In this document: positions 59,401 to 63,185 of the stretch, piece by piece | Numbering within the stretch: position 1 is the first letter of the stretch | Layout of the letters: every line of letters begins with the position of its first letter | From: Micrasema longulum | Taxonomy: Eukaryota > Arthropoda > Insecta > Trichoptera > Brachycentridae | Direction: 5' to 3' | NCBI GenBank assembly: GCA_022494885.1 | Contig: JAGVSM010003523.1 | Coordinates: 186,001 to 250,000 of the forward strand | Length of the DNA: 64,000 nt | Program-made: the position numbers and the translations under genes | The notes under the pieces: model-generated | Told to the model about the DNA's origin: nothing | The model's input: only the letters and a program-made list of their open reading frames with translations | Databases searched by the model: none

Positions 59401-61218
59401 TGAGAATTGTTTAATTTTTTTATGTAGTTCCAAAGATTGTTTGAGTTTAACGCCGAATTTTCCATACTTTTTACATATGATTTAAAGCATATCTTGGAAA
59501 GCGTTTTACATTCGTTTCTTGTTTTGGAAAATTCCTGATAATCATGAATACTCCGACTTTGCTTAAATTTTTTGTGTAGTACTTTTTTTGAATTTAGTAA
59601 AATTTTAAGTTCAGCGGTAAACCACTTTGGATAGTTTATTTTAAGTTGATACTTGGGGACAAATTTATCTATAGAATTAAAAATTATGTCATACATATGG
59701 CAAATAGATATTTCTGTAGTATCACATTAATTAAACTCCCTATACGAGATCTCCTGTAGAGTGGCAACACTATTACTGCTCTCATCGGGACGGAGAGTAC
59801 ACAACTTGATGTTGCTAAATATCTCGGAAGGGAACCTGCAGGACGAAGGTACTTCCATTATCCTACATCCGTCTTTCGGATCAAAGACAGACACCCGGTC
59901 ACACCAGCAATCCAGCTGGAAACTTTTAGAATCACCGGAACCCAACATAAACCCGGTCTTTTGGATAAGAAAACTAGTAGAATTGTCAAAGGATCGGAGA
60001 TCGGAAGTAGATAACCTCAAAAGCCTGTTTATAAGCACTAGGGGCCCCGTAAAAGCTGCTACAAGAACCATTATAGGAGGATGGATAAAGACCACACTGA
60101 AAATGGCTGGAGTGGAAGCTACTTCCGGCAGTACACGTTCAGCGGTCGCATCCCTCAATTGGTTAGAAAACTACCCAATTGATAATATATTAGAGAGAGG
60201 AAACTGGAAAACTGAAAATACCTTCAGAAAATATTATCAAAGAGAGTTGCTAAATCATACAGTCTCAAAAGGTTCCTCTCTAGCAAGCCTGTTTCAACCG
60301 GTTAATATCAAATAAAGGCGTCACCCGGTCACCAGGAGATAACAGACAGATCTCTCATAATATGGACTCCAGAAATCAATTCAGAACACATAATATTGGA
60401 GTTTTACCTACCATTAAAACTCTTATTATGTTTCTATTGATTTCTGGAGTCCAGGTAACACCTACCTGGTGCATTATGAGCTTTATGAAAAAACAAAATC
60501 CATGGATGACCGGGATACCAAATTGGCGGAAACGGACAGAGCGACCATAGATTAAGACATTGACCCAGGAATAGACGATACGAAACCACAGACAACGGGA
60601 AAGAAAATGAACGCTTCTCTCATAATATGGACTCCAGAAATCAATAGAAACATAATAAGAGTTTTAATGGTAGGTAAAACTCCAATATTATCTGGATTGA
60701 CCTGAGGAAAAACGGATAAGCAAATACATACTTAAATTCCTATTTCTACATCACTATTAATAAAGGCGTTCATACTTAGATAATGAAGAAAAATCAATGT
60801 TGGAAGCCCATTTCACAGTAACTTGAAACTTCATCGGGTCGTTGCGCCCCTCTTCAAGCATCTCTATCTGAAAAGTTACACGCCTATTTAATATGAAAAC
60901 CAATATTTTGATTGAATTATATTTAGAAAATACAGCACCATATAACATTATAGTATTTTTATCTGTAATGTAATATTCTATTCTCTTTTTGATCTTTCTC
61001 ACTATACATAAGTTTAAGTAAATATCTCTTCAGTGGTAGTTACTCACCGTTTGGGTAACAGATCCAGATGGCATAGGCAGAGGTCCACTGCTATACAGAT
61101 TTTTTTGTCCATCGAAGGCCGGATATTTTCCGGGGAAAACCTTTTTTATAAACTTATCCATCACATGCACCAACATCCTCGGGGGTTTATCAGGCACAAT
61201 GGACACATCGTAGTGTAC
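23407..61218 (-). CDS. AGO2: Argonaute-2-like siRNA slicer, 17 exons visible, 5' end missing
   Basis: Exons in transcript order: 61048-61218, 60776-60867, 51786-51882, 49246-49369, 47917-48053, 46627-46775, 46337-46436, 42780-42884, 40298-40428, 37019-37130, 34686-34847, 32155-32466, 29965-30093, 29772-29878, 28425-28530, 25326-25531, 23407-23500. All junctions are GT-AG and all phases match, giving 777 residues ending RKERPMFFV. Order is N domain, L1, PAZ, L2, MID, PIWI. The slicer tetrad is Asp526 (MGADVTHP), Glu566 (VEIISDL), Asp598 (FFRDGVSEG) and His735 (PTYYAHLAA); spacings of 40, 32 and 137 are as in human AGO2 (40, 32, 138). Known role of the family: the guide-loaded slicer of RISC in the cytoplasm. 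It is more diverged than insect AGO1, which argues for AGO2 (inference). Roughly the first 60-100 residues and any Gln-rich N-terminus are not seen. Confidence 0.95.
23745..23945 (+). repeat. LINE reverse transcriptase fragment
   Basis: Plus-strand reading [20 protein letters not shown] then [20 protein letters not shown] matches the same region of the LINE at 57206-59730. One stop interrupts it. In AGO2 intron 16, antisense to the gene. Confidence 0.75.
23992..24249. repeat. small MITE with 32-bp inverted ends
   Basis: ggcagacggatgcaaatcc at about 24003 recurs inverted as ggatttgcatccgtctgcc at about 24218, with flanking complementarity to about 32 bp. The interior is AT-rich and non-coding. 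Confidence 0.7.
24345..25250 (-). mobile_element. mariner (DD34D type), internally deleted
   Basis: Outer repeats (cgaggtgtattcagaaaat / ttattttctgaataaag) and about 80-bp subterminal inverted repeats (24427-24507 and 25104-25184). The minus strand encodes the N-terminal helix-turn-helix part ([31 protein letters not shown]), then [12 protein letters not shown] and [12 protein letters not shown] before breaking up. The C-terminal catalytic part is missing. The right end lies 76 bp from AGO2 exon 16. Confidence 0.85.
25999..27169 (+). mobile_element. mariner-like element with 30-40 bp TIRs, TA-flanked
   Basis: TIRs begin ccaggggcgttcaatatatt and the right end mirrors it (aatatatttaacgcccctcg). 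TA lies on both flanks (25997-25998, 27170-27171). The transposase starts [19 protein letters not shown] at 26161, is cut by a stop near 26321, and keeps its second half at 26647-26964. There [11 protein letters not shown] and [11 protein letters not shown] give Asp-34-Asp. In AGO2 intron 15, antisense to the gene. Inactive. Confidence 0.9.
27238..27501 (-). repeat. SINE family B, fullest copy
   Basis: Minus strand: tRNA-like head gtcggcctcgtggtgtaatg with B box gggttcgattcccga, then the body (gaaatattattg, agaatatttcatagtc, gaagcgtaagactgatc, cctatgcaccattagg), ending in a gatgatgatgat tail. Relatives at 16221, 28731, 35641 and 52461. Confidence 0.85.
28731..28872 (-). repeat. SINE family B, diverged copy
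   Basis: Shares the body order of 27238-27501 (attgcagtatatctggat, taagctgcttaatcttatgc, cagcccaggaac). A detached piece of the tRNA-like head (gggaattcaacccaggacc) lies at about 29284. In AGO2 intron 14. Confidence 0.5.
29404..29662. repeat. fold-back MITE, arms about 67 bp
   Basis: Left arm 29404-29471 and right arm 29597-29662 are near-perfect inverted copies (gcaactttacagaagagcc / ggctcttctgtaaagttgc) around 125 bp of AT-rich sequence. Lies 110 bp from AGO2 exon 14. Confidence 0.9.
30261..30388 (+). repeat. fold-back element with hammerhead-like core, copy H2
   Basis: Perfect 15-bp arms GAGTTATACTTCGAC (30261-30275) and its complement (30374-30388). Between them, CTGACGAT, the 5-bp hairpin GAGGT-AGTA-ACCTC, then GAAACTGGTC at 30345-30376. 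GTC is a canonical hammerhead cleavage triplet. Confidence 0.7.
30429..30646 (+). repeat. LINE C-terminal fragment (Jockey-like)
   Basis: Open for about 72 codons: [39 protein letters not shown], then a stop. This resembles the L-R-x-QNKxLR-x-A region at the end of Jockey-type ORF2 proteins. Confidence 0.6.
30647..31066. other. AGO2 intron 12, unclassified
   Basis: The GC-richer island 30780-30930 is unlike the surrounding AT-rich DNA and could be the 5' or 3' region of a retroelement, but no motif identifies it. Confidence 0.3.
31067..31430. repeat. fold-back MITE with two nested inverted repeats
   Basis: Outer arms of about 65 bp (TACAGGTGTTCTTTAAACCC / mirrored at 31365-31430) and an inner pair of about 30 bp (caaatggttgcttacttctg at about 31198 and its complement ending near 31303). 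The whole 364 bp could fold into one long hairpin. Confidence 0.9.
31431..32154. other. AGO2 intron 12, remainder
   Basis: Contains inverted pieces around 31540-31760 and 31800-31935 (gacgtttaatcatcagtgtg against cacactgataattaaacgtc), which may be the ends of another MITE of about 200 bp at 31718-31916. Otherwise nothing is seen. Confidence 0.4.
32587..33507 (+). mobile_element. mariner remnant, internally deleted
   Basis: TIRs cgagggctgtccaataattt and aaaatttcagacagccctcg, TA at the left flank. A degenerate N-terminal part ([12 protein letters not shown]) leads to [15 protein letters not shown] and [16 protein letters not shown] at 33157-33441. Distinct subfamily from the other mariners here. 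In AGO2 intron 11. Confidence 0.8.
33652..33688. repeat. perfect 14-bp stem hairpin
   Basis: ATTAGTGTTGTGAG, loop tttccccca, then its complement. Confidence 0.9.
34218..34254. repeat. perfect 16-bp stem hairpin
   Basis: GTTGGAATTCATAAAA, 5-base loop cagtt, then the exact complement. In AGO2 intron 11. Confidence 0.95.
34355..34597 (-). repeat. CR1-type LINE, C-terminal fragment
   Basis: Frame reads [33 protein letters not shown], then [11 protein letters not shown] and a stop. Same protein region as 9530-9972. It lies 88 bp downstream of AGO2 exon 11 and is co-oriented with the gene. Confidence 0.75.
34848..35640. other. AGO2 intron 10, first part
   Basis: Mixed sequence with an inverted pair near 35290-35320 and 35535-35565 (catatcgtcggtcggcgtgc / gcatgccgacgatat), suggesting a MITE of about 270 bp. 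No coding sequence. Confidence 0.4.
35641..35831 (+). repeat. SINE family B, head-less copy
   Basis: Closely matches the body of 27238-27501 in plus orientation (actagaatatttcatagtcc, gaagcgtaagactgaccatc, tatgcaccattaggtgcgga) and ends in a tgatgatgatg tail. The 5' tRNA-like part is absent. Confidence 0.85.
35832..37018. other. AGO2 intron 10, remainder
   Basis: No coding sequence or clear repeat boundary recognised. Confidence 0.3.
37181..37280. repeat. pogo/Tigger-like terminal fragment
   Basis: Starts TA|cagtaagacccc, then cttacgtttttcaagagagc, matching the inverted end of 49499-50507. The other end was not found. Confidence 0.4.
37441..37882 (+). pseudogene. THAP-domain (P-element/THAP9-like) remnant, two exons
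   Basis: The first part (37441-37580) matches the THAP finger half at 12895-13064 but is frame-damaged. The second, from acceptor 37725, reads [19 protein letters not shown] then [19 protein letters not shown] up to a stop at 37880-37882. FPxDxxRxxxW, C-x2-H and F are the hallmark THAP residues. No transposase catalytic core follows. In AGO2 intron 9, opposite strand. Confidence 0.7.
38541..38670 (+). repeat. dispersed repeat D, copy 2
   Basis: Matches the reverse complement of 11701-11885. Contains gcatgcgcgcagcg and ggactattcttaattctatg. Class unknown. Confidence 0.45.
38879..39103. repeat. MITE with TAGGGTATTTTCA ends
   Basis: taGGGTATTTTCA at the left end and TGAAAATACCCta at the right enclose about 225 bp of AT-rich DNA. 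In AGO2 intron 9. Confidence 0.7.
39399..39477 (+). repeat. hammerhead-like repeat, copy H3 (partial)
   Basis: CTGACGAAGAGAC, hairpin remnant, TTTTCAAAC then gatagacagaaaagtcggtg and the arm sequence tacaaatatttaataacatt shared with 42491-42524. The left arm is not present. Confidence 0.55.
39478..40297. other. AGO2 intron 9, near exon 9
   Basis: 39720-39800 carries a fragment of the MITE at 12099-12390 (cagacttctacattccctt). No gene. Confidence 0.35.
40429..41140. other. AGO2 intron 8, first part
   Basis: 40640-40715 matches inverted 61450-61520 (acgaagtgaatgccgattca), so a dispersed repeat linked to copy H6. Otherwise AT-rich, nothing seen. Confidence 0.4.
41148..41252. repeat. MITE family M3, copy 1
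   Basis: Shares gaaagtaxattctaat, gtagagaataac, agtagaatgtact and ctcacctttag..tttgtctctg with the copy at 62390-62514. Confidence 0.65.
41365..42277 (-). mobile_element. hAT transposon, internally deleted, perfect 8-bp TSD
   Basis: TIR tagggatgtaacgat and mirror atcgttacatcccta are flanked on both sides by GTTGTATC (41357-41364, 42278-42285), the 8-bp duplication diagnostic of hAT. The minus strand retains the C-terminal dimerisation region ([32 protein letters not shown]) at 41702-41884; most of the transposase is gone. Internal dispersed copies of the end motif (ccgatatcgg) lie near 41430. In AGO2 intron 8, co-oriented. Confidence 0.93.
42382..42524 (-). repeat. fold-back element with hammerhead-like core, copy H4
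   Basis: Arms 42382-42416 and 42491-42524 are inverted copies (ttattaaatatttgta / tacaaatatttaataa). The reverse-strand core at 42434-42475 reads GTGTCCTGACAAAGAGAC, loop gggtac, CTCTCCAAACCGGTAGACAT. Stem GTGTC/GACAT (5 bp, with one G-U) matches hammerhead stem I, and ACC/GGT a minimal stem III. Confidence 0.7.
42885..43794. other. AGO2 intron 7, first part
   Basis: AT-rich, no repeat or gene recognised. Confidence 0.35.
43795..44200 (+). repeat. degenerate direct repeats containing gctgcaagac
   Basis: At least four imperfect copies spaced about 110-150 bp apart share catgcgctctgtagctgcaa and gttatctagctc. Class unknown. Confidence 0.6.
44570..44900 (-). repeat. possible LINE 3' end with (taa)n-type tail
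   Basis: On the minus strand the block ends in an A-rich ataataataaaaaataaag tail, like the 3' tails of the LINEs at 57206 and 61660. No protein similarity visible. Confidence 0.3.
44901..45485 (+). other. degenerate open frame, unrecognised
   Basis: A frame at 44949-45158 ([37 protein letters not shown]) continues past two stops in the same phase to [20 protein letters not shown] and EFRDY at 45293. It looks like a decayed coding sequence, but I do not recognise the family. Confidence 0.25.
45486..46229 (+). mobile_element. mariner remnant, C-terminal half deleted
   Basis: TIRs ttgggtgtacaactttgctt and aagcaaagttgtacacctaa, TA on both flanks (45484-45485, 46230-46231). The transposase has [43 protein letters not shown], then after a frame change [15 protein letters not shown] and [12 protein letters not shown] (first Asp). 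The second half is absent. It ends 108 bp from AGO2 exon 7. Confidence 0.9.
47268..47660. repeat. MITE family M1, copy 3 (inverted)
   Basis: AATGAGGAACTTCAGC to CTGAACTTCCTCATT, 393 bp, same internal order as 13394-13789 but opposite orientation, with the palindrome TGACGTCA. The symmetric outer bases are TAATGAGG / CCTCATTA. Confidence 0.85.
47661..47847. repeat. MITE family M1, copy 4 (right half)
   Basis: The distal half of M1 (gtgacgtttcaaagtagt, atgctctaatttttacc, cgctgaacttccccatt) directly abuts copy 3 in opposite orientation and ends 70 bp from AGO2 exon 5. Confidence 0.75.
48054..48947. other. AGO2 intron 4, first part
   Basis: A GC-richer patch at 48100-48430 (cccggataaaggagggttct and others) differs from its surroundings; unclassified. 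No coding support. Confidence 0.3.
48948..49004. repeat. perfect 27-bp stem palindrome
   Basis: 27 bases (start atatctcacaactattaa) are followed by the loop acc and the exact complement ending at 49004. Lies 240 bp from AGO2 exon 4. Confidence 0.97.
49499..50507. mobile_element. pogo/Tigger-like non-autonomous element
   Basis: Left end agtaaaaccttgtttcgacg; right end mirrors cagtaaaacccccttttta with TA beyond. Sub-terminal blocks cgattttacgttttcc and gaaaaacgtaaaaagg are inverted. About 1 kb with no transposase left. Superfamily inferred only from the CAGT..AACC ends. Confidence 0.55.
50508..51361. other. AGO2 intron 3, with hammerhead-like hairpin H5
   Basis: 50935-50956 reads CTGATGA, AGAGG-atcggccg-CCTCT, CGAAAG, like the H-family core but without the family arms and with poor stem I/III complementarity. 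Nothing else is recognised. Confidence 0.35.
51362..51535. repeat. fragment of the 12099-12390 MITE family
   Basis: Shares tgcctagacttccatattcc, gtgtaaagtggtcactt and ggtcataa with the complete copy. Ends 251 bp from AGO2 exon 3. Confidence 0.55.
52018..52405 (+). mobile_element. mariner fragment, DD34D tail
   Basis: Begins TA|cgagggttgctactgaag. Reading includes [24 protein letters not shown], a stop, then [14 protein letters not shown], placing the second Asp and the approach to the third. The 3' end is lost. In AGO2 intron 2, antisense. Confidence 0.75.
52461..52520 (-). repeat. SINE family B, short fragment
   Basis: tatccgcactcgatggtacaccaattgcgg resembles the distal block of family B, split here to show only that the order matches (ctatccgcac, then caattgcggc, then gatcatgt). 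Confidence 0.4.
52728..52892 (+). repeat. DIRS left inverted terminal repeat
   Basis: From attgatttctggagtcca to ttcataaagc, an almost exact complement of 60480-60645. Confidence 0.95.
53562..54749 (+). CDS. DIRS gag-like ORF1 (395 aa)
   Basis: Intact frame from [12 protein letters not shown] to a stop at 54747-54749. A Ser/Pro-rich N-terminal segment with charged runs ([14 protein letters not shown]) is followed by a helical middle ([13 protein letters not shown]) and a Lys/Gly-rich tail ([11 protein letters not shown]), as expected for nucleic-acid binding. No CCHC knuckle. The 3' end overlaps ORF2 by 155 bp in another frame, usual for DIRS elements. The function as capsid-like protein is from position and composition only. 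It is far more GC-balanced than the host introns. Confidence 0.8.
   Translation: MSDAENVQPHSLSPVAGPSRCSESRKRSHKSPGPSSSDTESPEPRQQKRLKVLMDPRIDYLVQQIGILTDAVFQSQTGTNVAAPGNTSPVESELQEDEDFLQQPPGLEEHVDAQEELQLDFQEPSTTVKEPVHPKANPNRIRALEKLQHFDSDNWAGVRYAEVQKKFLAEPSFVELKVNDELRRCDVSSSTQASLEKSFAALSHALLIQKEEFQSGLQALVNWAAGESTALNKKTLFDKVKFLFAPDSAYQRVSEDILQMVCGRRTEAVQFRRKAILGEVKDEHVREGLSRIPPSSEHLFSKGNLTSFLSRVGTSDRLTVKPVIPQPSLRPQVPIRKKPDNQFFREQRRPLTSKNHGFPKGGAGPSKFSTKKKGGGKPTSAGSKENKPRGRHTRN
54595..56830 (+). pseudogene. DIRS ORF2: reverse transcriptase and RNase H, split by a SINE
   Basis: RT motifs in order: [43 protein letters not shown] and the catalytic YLDD at about residue 255. RNase H follows with [11 protein letters not shown] (about 418), a Glu in NRKELFAV and [11 protein letters not shown], then [15 protein letters not shown]. 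The frame is open to [12 protein letters not shown], where the SINE at 56298 interrupts it. On the far side the frame resumes ([39 protein letters not shown]) and stops at 56828-56830. Apart from the SINE I see no stop, so the insertion is the disabling event. Confidence 0.93.
56298..56492 (+). repeat. SINE family A, youngest-looking copy, inside DIRS RNase H region
   Basis: Complete head (ggcggcctccgtggtgtagt, B box gggttcgattcccggtg), body (ctgggtgctctgtgatgtaa, gcctcctggcctgttgtggt) and a tail of a9 plus three (tgtaaaaa)-type units. No clear target duplication. Confidence 0.92.
57206..59730 (-). mobile_element. 5'-truncated LINE inserted in the DIRS recombinase
   Basis: The minus-strand element has an A-rich 3' tail (aaaataaaataaaaaaaata) at its low-coordinate end. 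It lacks the 5' endonuclease region, the usual result of aborted target-primed reverse transcription. RT-encoding frames are listed separately. Microhomology aatttа-type at the junctions prevents exact target-duplication assignment. Confidence 0.88.
57703..59696 (-). pseudogene. LINE ORF2 reverse transcriptase
   Basis: 59193-59696 and 58005-59090 are one frame, separated by TGA at 59193-59195. It contains [63 protein letters not shown] and the catalytic LLFADDIKI. The thumb/C-terminal part includes [15 protein letters not shown], then [13 protein letters not shown] at 57703-57966 after a frameshift. GSHLGP and FADD place it in the Jockey superfamily; clade not resolved. The endonuclease domain is missing. 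Confidence 0.88.
60352..60454 (+). repeat. DIRS internal complementary region
   Basis: 60352-60398 is the complement of the left end, and 60397-60454 the complement of the right end (taatattggagttttacc). The two meet at ataata, the shared terminal bases. Confidence 0.9.
60480..60645 (+). repeat. DIRS right inverted terminal repeat
   Basis: gctttatgaaaaaacaaaat to ctccagaaatcaat, the complement of 52728-52892. Ends 85 bp from AGO2 exon 2. Confidence 0.95.
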
Positions 61219-61316
61219 CTGCAATAGATAATGCAACATAATTGGCTGTTGGAATTGGGAAGGGAGTGTTGTGAAAAATTGCTTAAAGATTATTTATTGG
61301 TAGAATTCCATAATGA

Positions 61317-61426
61317 AATTTGGTGAGGTATCCAAAATAAAACACTTATGTATTTACACTAAAAATAAAAGTAGAATTAAATCCAATAGAAGAGATTTAT
61401 TTTTATTTTGGATACCTCACCAAATT
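61317..61426. repeat. fold-back insert with 26-bp arms
   Basis: aatttggtgaggtatccaaa (61317-) and its complement ending at 61426. A 13-bp direct repeat attgcttaaagat lies at 61278-61290 and 61424-61436, either a target duplication or part of the element. Confidence 0.8.
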
Positions 61427-61486
61427 GCTTAAAGATATTAATTTATATTTTTAATTGAATCGGCATTCACTTCGTAACACTTCATT

Positions 61487-61657
61487 ATAAATTATTATGA
61501 AAATAAAACTTTGTTATCAGTGTTACACAATTTTATTCTTTTACAAGAACACAACTATAGTTTCGGGAGAGCACTCCTCCCATCGACGGGTGATATAAAA
61601 CTAATATTAGTATATAGTATACACTGATAACAAAGTTTTATTTTCATAATAATTTAT
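61487..61657 (-). repeat. fold-back element, copy H6 (degenerate core)
   Basis: Perfect 36-bp arms at 61487-61522 and 61622-61657. The minus-strand interior has CCGTCGATGGGAG, loop, CTCCCGAAACTATAGTT, resembling the H-family core with part of CTGA lost. A related flank occurs at 40640-40715. Confidence 0.6.
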
Positions 61658-61659
61658 AT

Positions 61660-63185
61660 TTATTTTATTTTACTAACATAAACGGCAAATCTGCCTTTTA
61701 CAAACATTTATAATATTAACATATTTGGCTTAATACATTTTTTTTTTAAACATGAATTTTCTTATACCCAAGATTTATAAAAATTAAACCAAAAATTATA
61801 GAGCATATTCAGTAGAAAGTTTAAATAATAAAACATTCTACAGTAAAACAACAAGAAAATCATAAGTACTGTTTCACACAGCTAGGCAAAGTGAACAAAA
61901 AAATGTATATATATATATTATGAAATGCATAAATAAATATAATTACCATTCACCATCTTTGAAATAGTTCAAAAGGTTTGTTCTATTGGAACAATACCCT
62001 ACACTAAATATATCAGATACGTGGGAATAACTATTGCCGAGTTCATGAAGTCTATTTAATACGGCATTACAAGTATACACTGTCCGTGAATTGTTGCTTC
62101 AAAACGGTGGCACCTGTTTAGTCATTCTTCCAGGCACCCCGAAGTTGATGAGAGATGGTTCAGGGCAATCCCATATTGAATTTACAATTTTAAATAAATT
62201 TAAAAGGTCTATAATTTTTCTTCTATCGTTAAGTTTTAACAAATTTAATGTTTTTAGTAAAAAATCATAATTTGAAAATTCATGACCGATTCTAAGTTTA
62301 AAATTTATATACCGTAAGAATTTTTTTTTGACTCTTTCAAGAGAATTTTGGTGACAGTTGTAGTAAGGAGTCCATATTGTAGAGTTATACCCGTATGCAG
62401 AGACAAAACTTAAGGTGAGGAAAGTACATTCTAATTTCAAATGCAGAGAATAACCTGAAGGTGAAGACAATAGAATGTACTTTCCTCACCTTAAGGTTTG
62501 TTTCTGCATACGGGCATTATACTGGCTTCTCACTAATGAAGTATACATCAACTTCAAAGTGCCTATGTTTTTCAATTCCTTAGTCACACGTAACATGAAG
62601 CCTGACATTTTTAGAGATTTACTAGTAATATTATTTATGTGCCTAATAAAGGATAATTTTTGATCAAAAACAATACCCACCTCAGAAGTTGAGCCTAATT
62701 GCATATTACCCATCAAATAATCAAATAAAATTGGGTTTTTTATTCTAAAAAATCTCATTATGTGGCATTTTTTTATATTTAACTGTAGTTTATTGGTGGA
62801 GCACCACTGGAACATTTTATCTAAATTACGTTGCAGAGTCACATAATCATTTACGGAATTAATAACTTTAAAAATCTTCATGTCATCGGCAAACAGCAAT
62901 ATTTCCACATCATCAAATACATCCATTATATCATTAACTAGTATTGGGCCCAGATGGGAACCCTGAGGAACACCACTAGTAGCACAGAAAGATTGGGATA
63001 AAGTGTTACAATTTTTTACCGTTAGTGTTCTATCAGTCAAGTAGCTTTGAAACCATTTAATCATGGGACCACTTATTCCTAGATTTGATAGTTTGGCGAC
63101 CAAAATGTTTAAACACACCTTGTCAAAGGCCTTGCTAAAGTCTGTGTAAATAGAATCTACCTTTTTTTTACCTATAACAGTATAA
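61660..63185 (-). pseudogene. second LINE, RT fragment split by a MITE
   Basis: Minus-strand frames 62486-63118 and 62099-62470 encode DSIYTDFSKAFDKV, SGVPQGSHLGPILVNDI (five residues short relative to the first LINE), LLFADDMKIF, then YNSTIWTPYYNCHQNSLERV and FGVPGRMTKQVPPF. It is closely related to the LINE at 57206-59730 but a different subfamily. 5'-truncated before the RT fingers. The MITE at 62390-62514 separates MYTSLVRSQ from YNSTIWTPYY. Confidence 0.85.
62390..62514. repeat. MITE family M3, copy 2 (inside LINE)
   Basis: Near-perfect 43-bp arms cccgtatgcagagacaaaac and its mirror enclose about 40 bp. Likely target duplication ttata(c) on both sides. Relative at 41148-41252. Confidence 0.88.

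Larger units (their letters stand above)
56800..60315 (+). pseudogene. DIRS tyrosine recombinase, split by a LINE
   Basis: Part 1 (56800-57205) starts [17 protein letters not shown], overlapping the ORF2 end, and holds the core-binding domain ([41 protein letters not shown]). Part 2 (59731-60315) holds the catalytic domain: first Arg in SSGRRVHNL, second Arg in [10 protein letters not shown] (the usual His position is replaced here), and the nucleophile Tyr in [10 protein letters not shown] after [10 protein letters not shown]. Each part is open, so the 2.5-kb LINE is the only break. The protein would integrate circular DNA without target duplication. Confidence 0.92.
52711..60691 (+). mobile_element. 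DIRS-type retrotransposon with nested SINE and LINE
   Basis: Both ends carry TATTAT (52711-52716, 60686-60691). Inverted terminal repeats of about 165 bp lie at 52728-52892 and 60480-60645. Three plus-strand genes are in the order gag-like, RT/RNase H, tyrosine recombinase, the DIRS order. An internal complementary region at 60352-60454 joins the complements of both ends, as needed for DIRS circle replication. Without the SINE (56298-56492) and LINE (57206-59730) it would be about 5.3 kb. It lies in AGO2 intron 2, opposite to the gene. It is inactive as found because both enzyme genes are interrupted. Confidence 0.95.
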
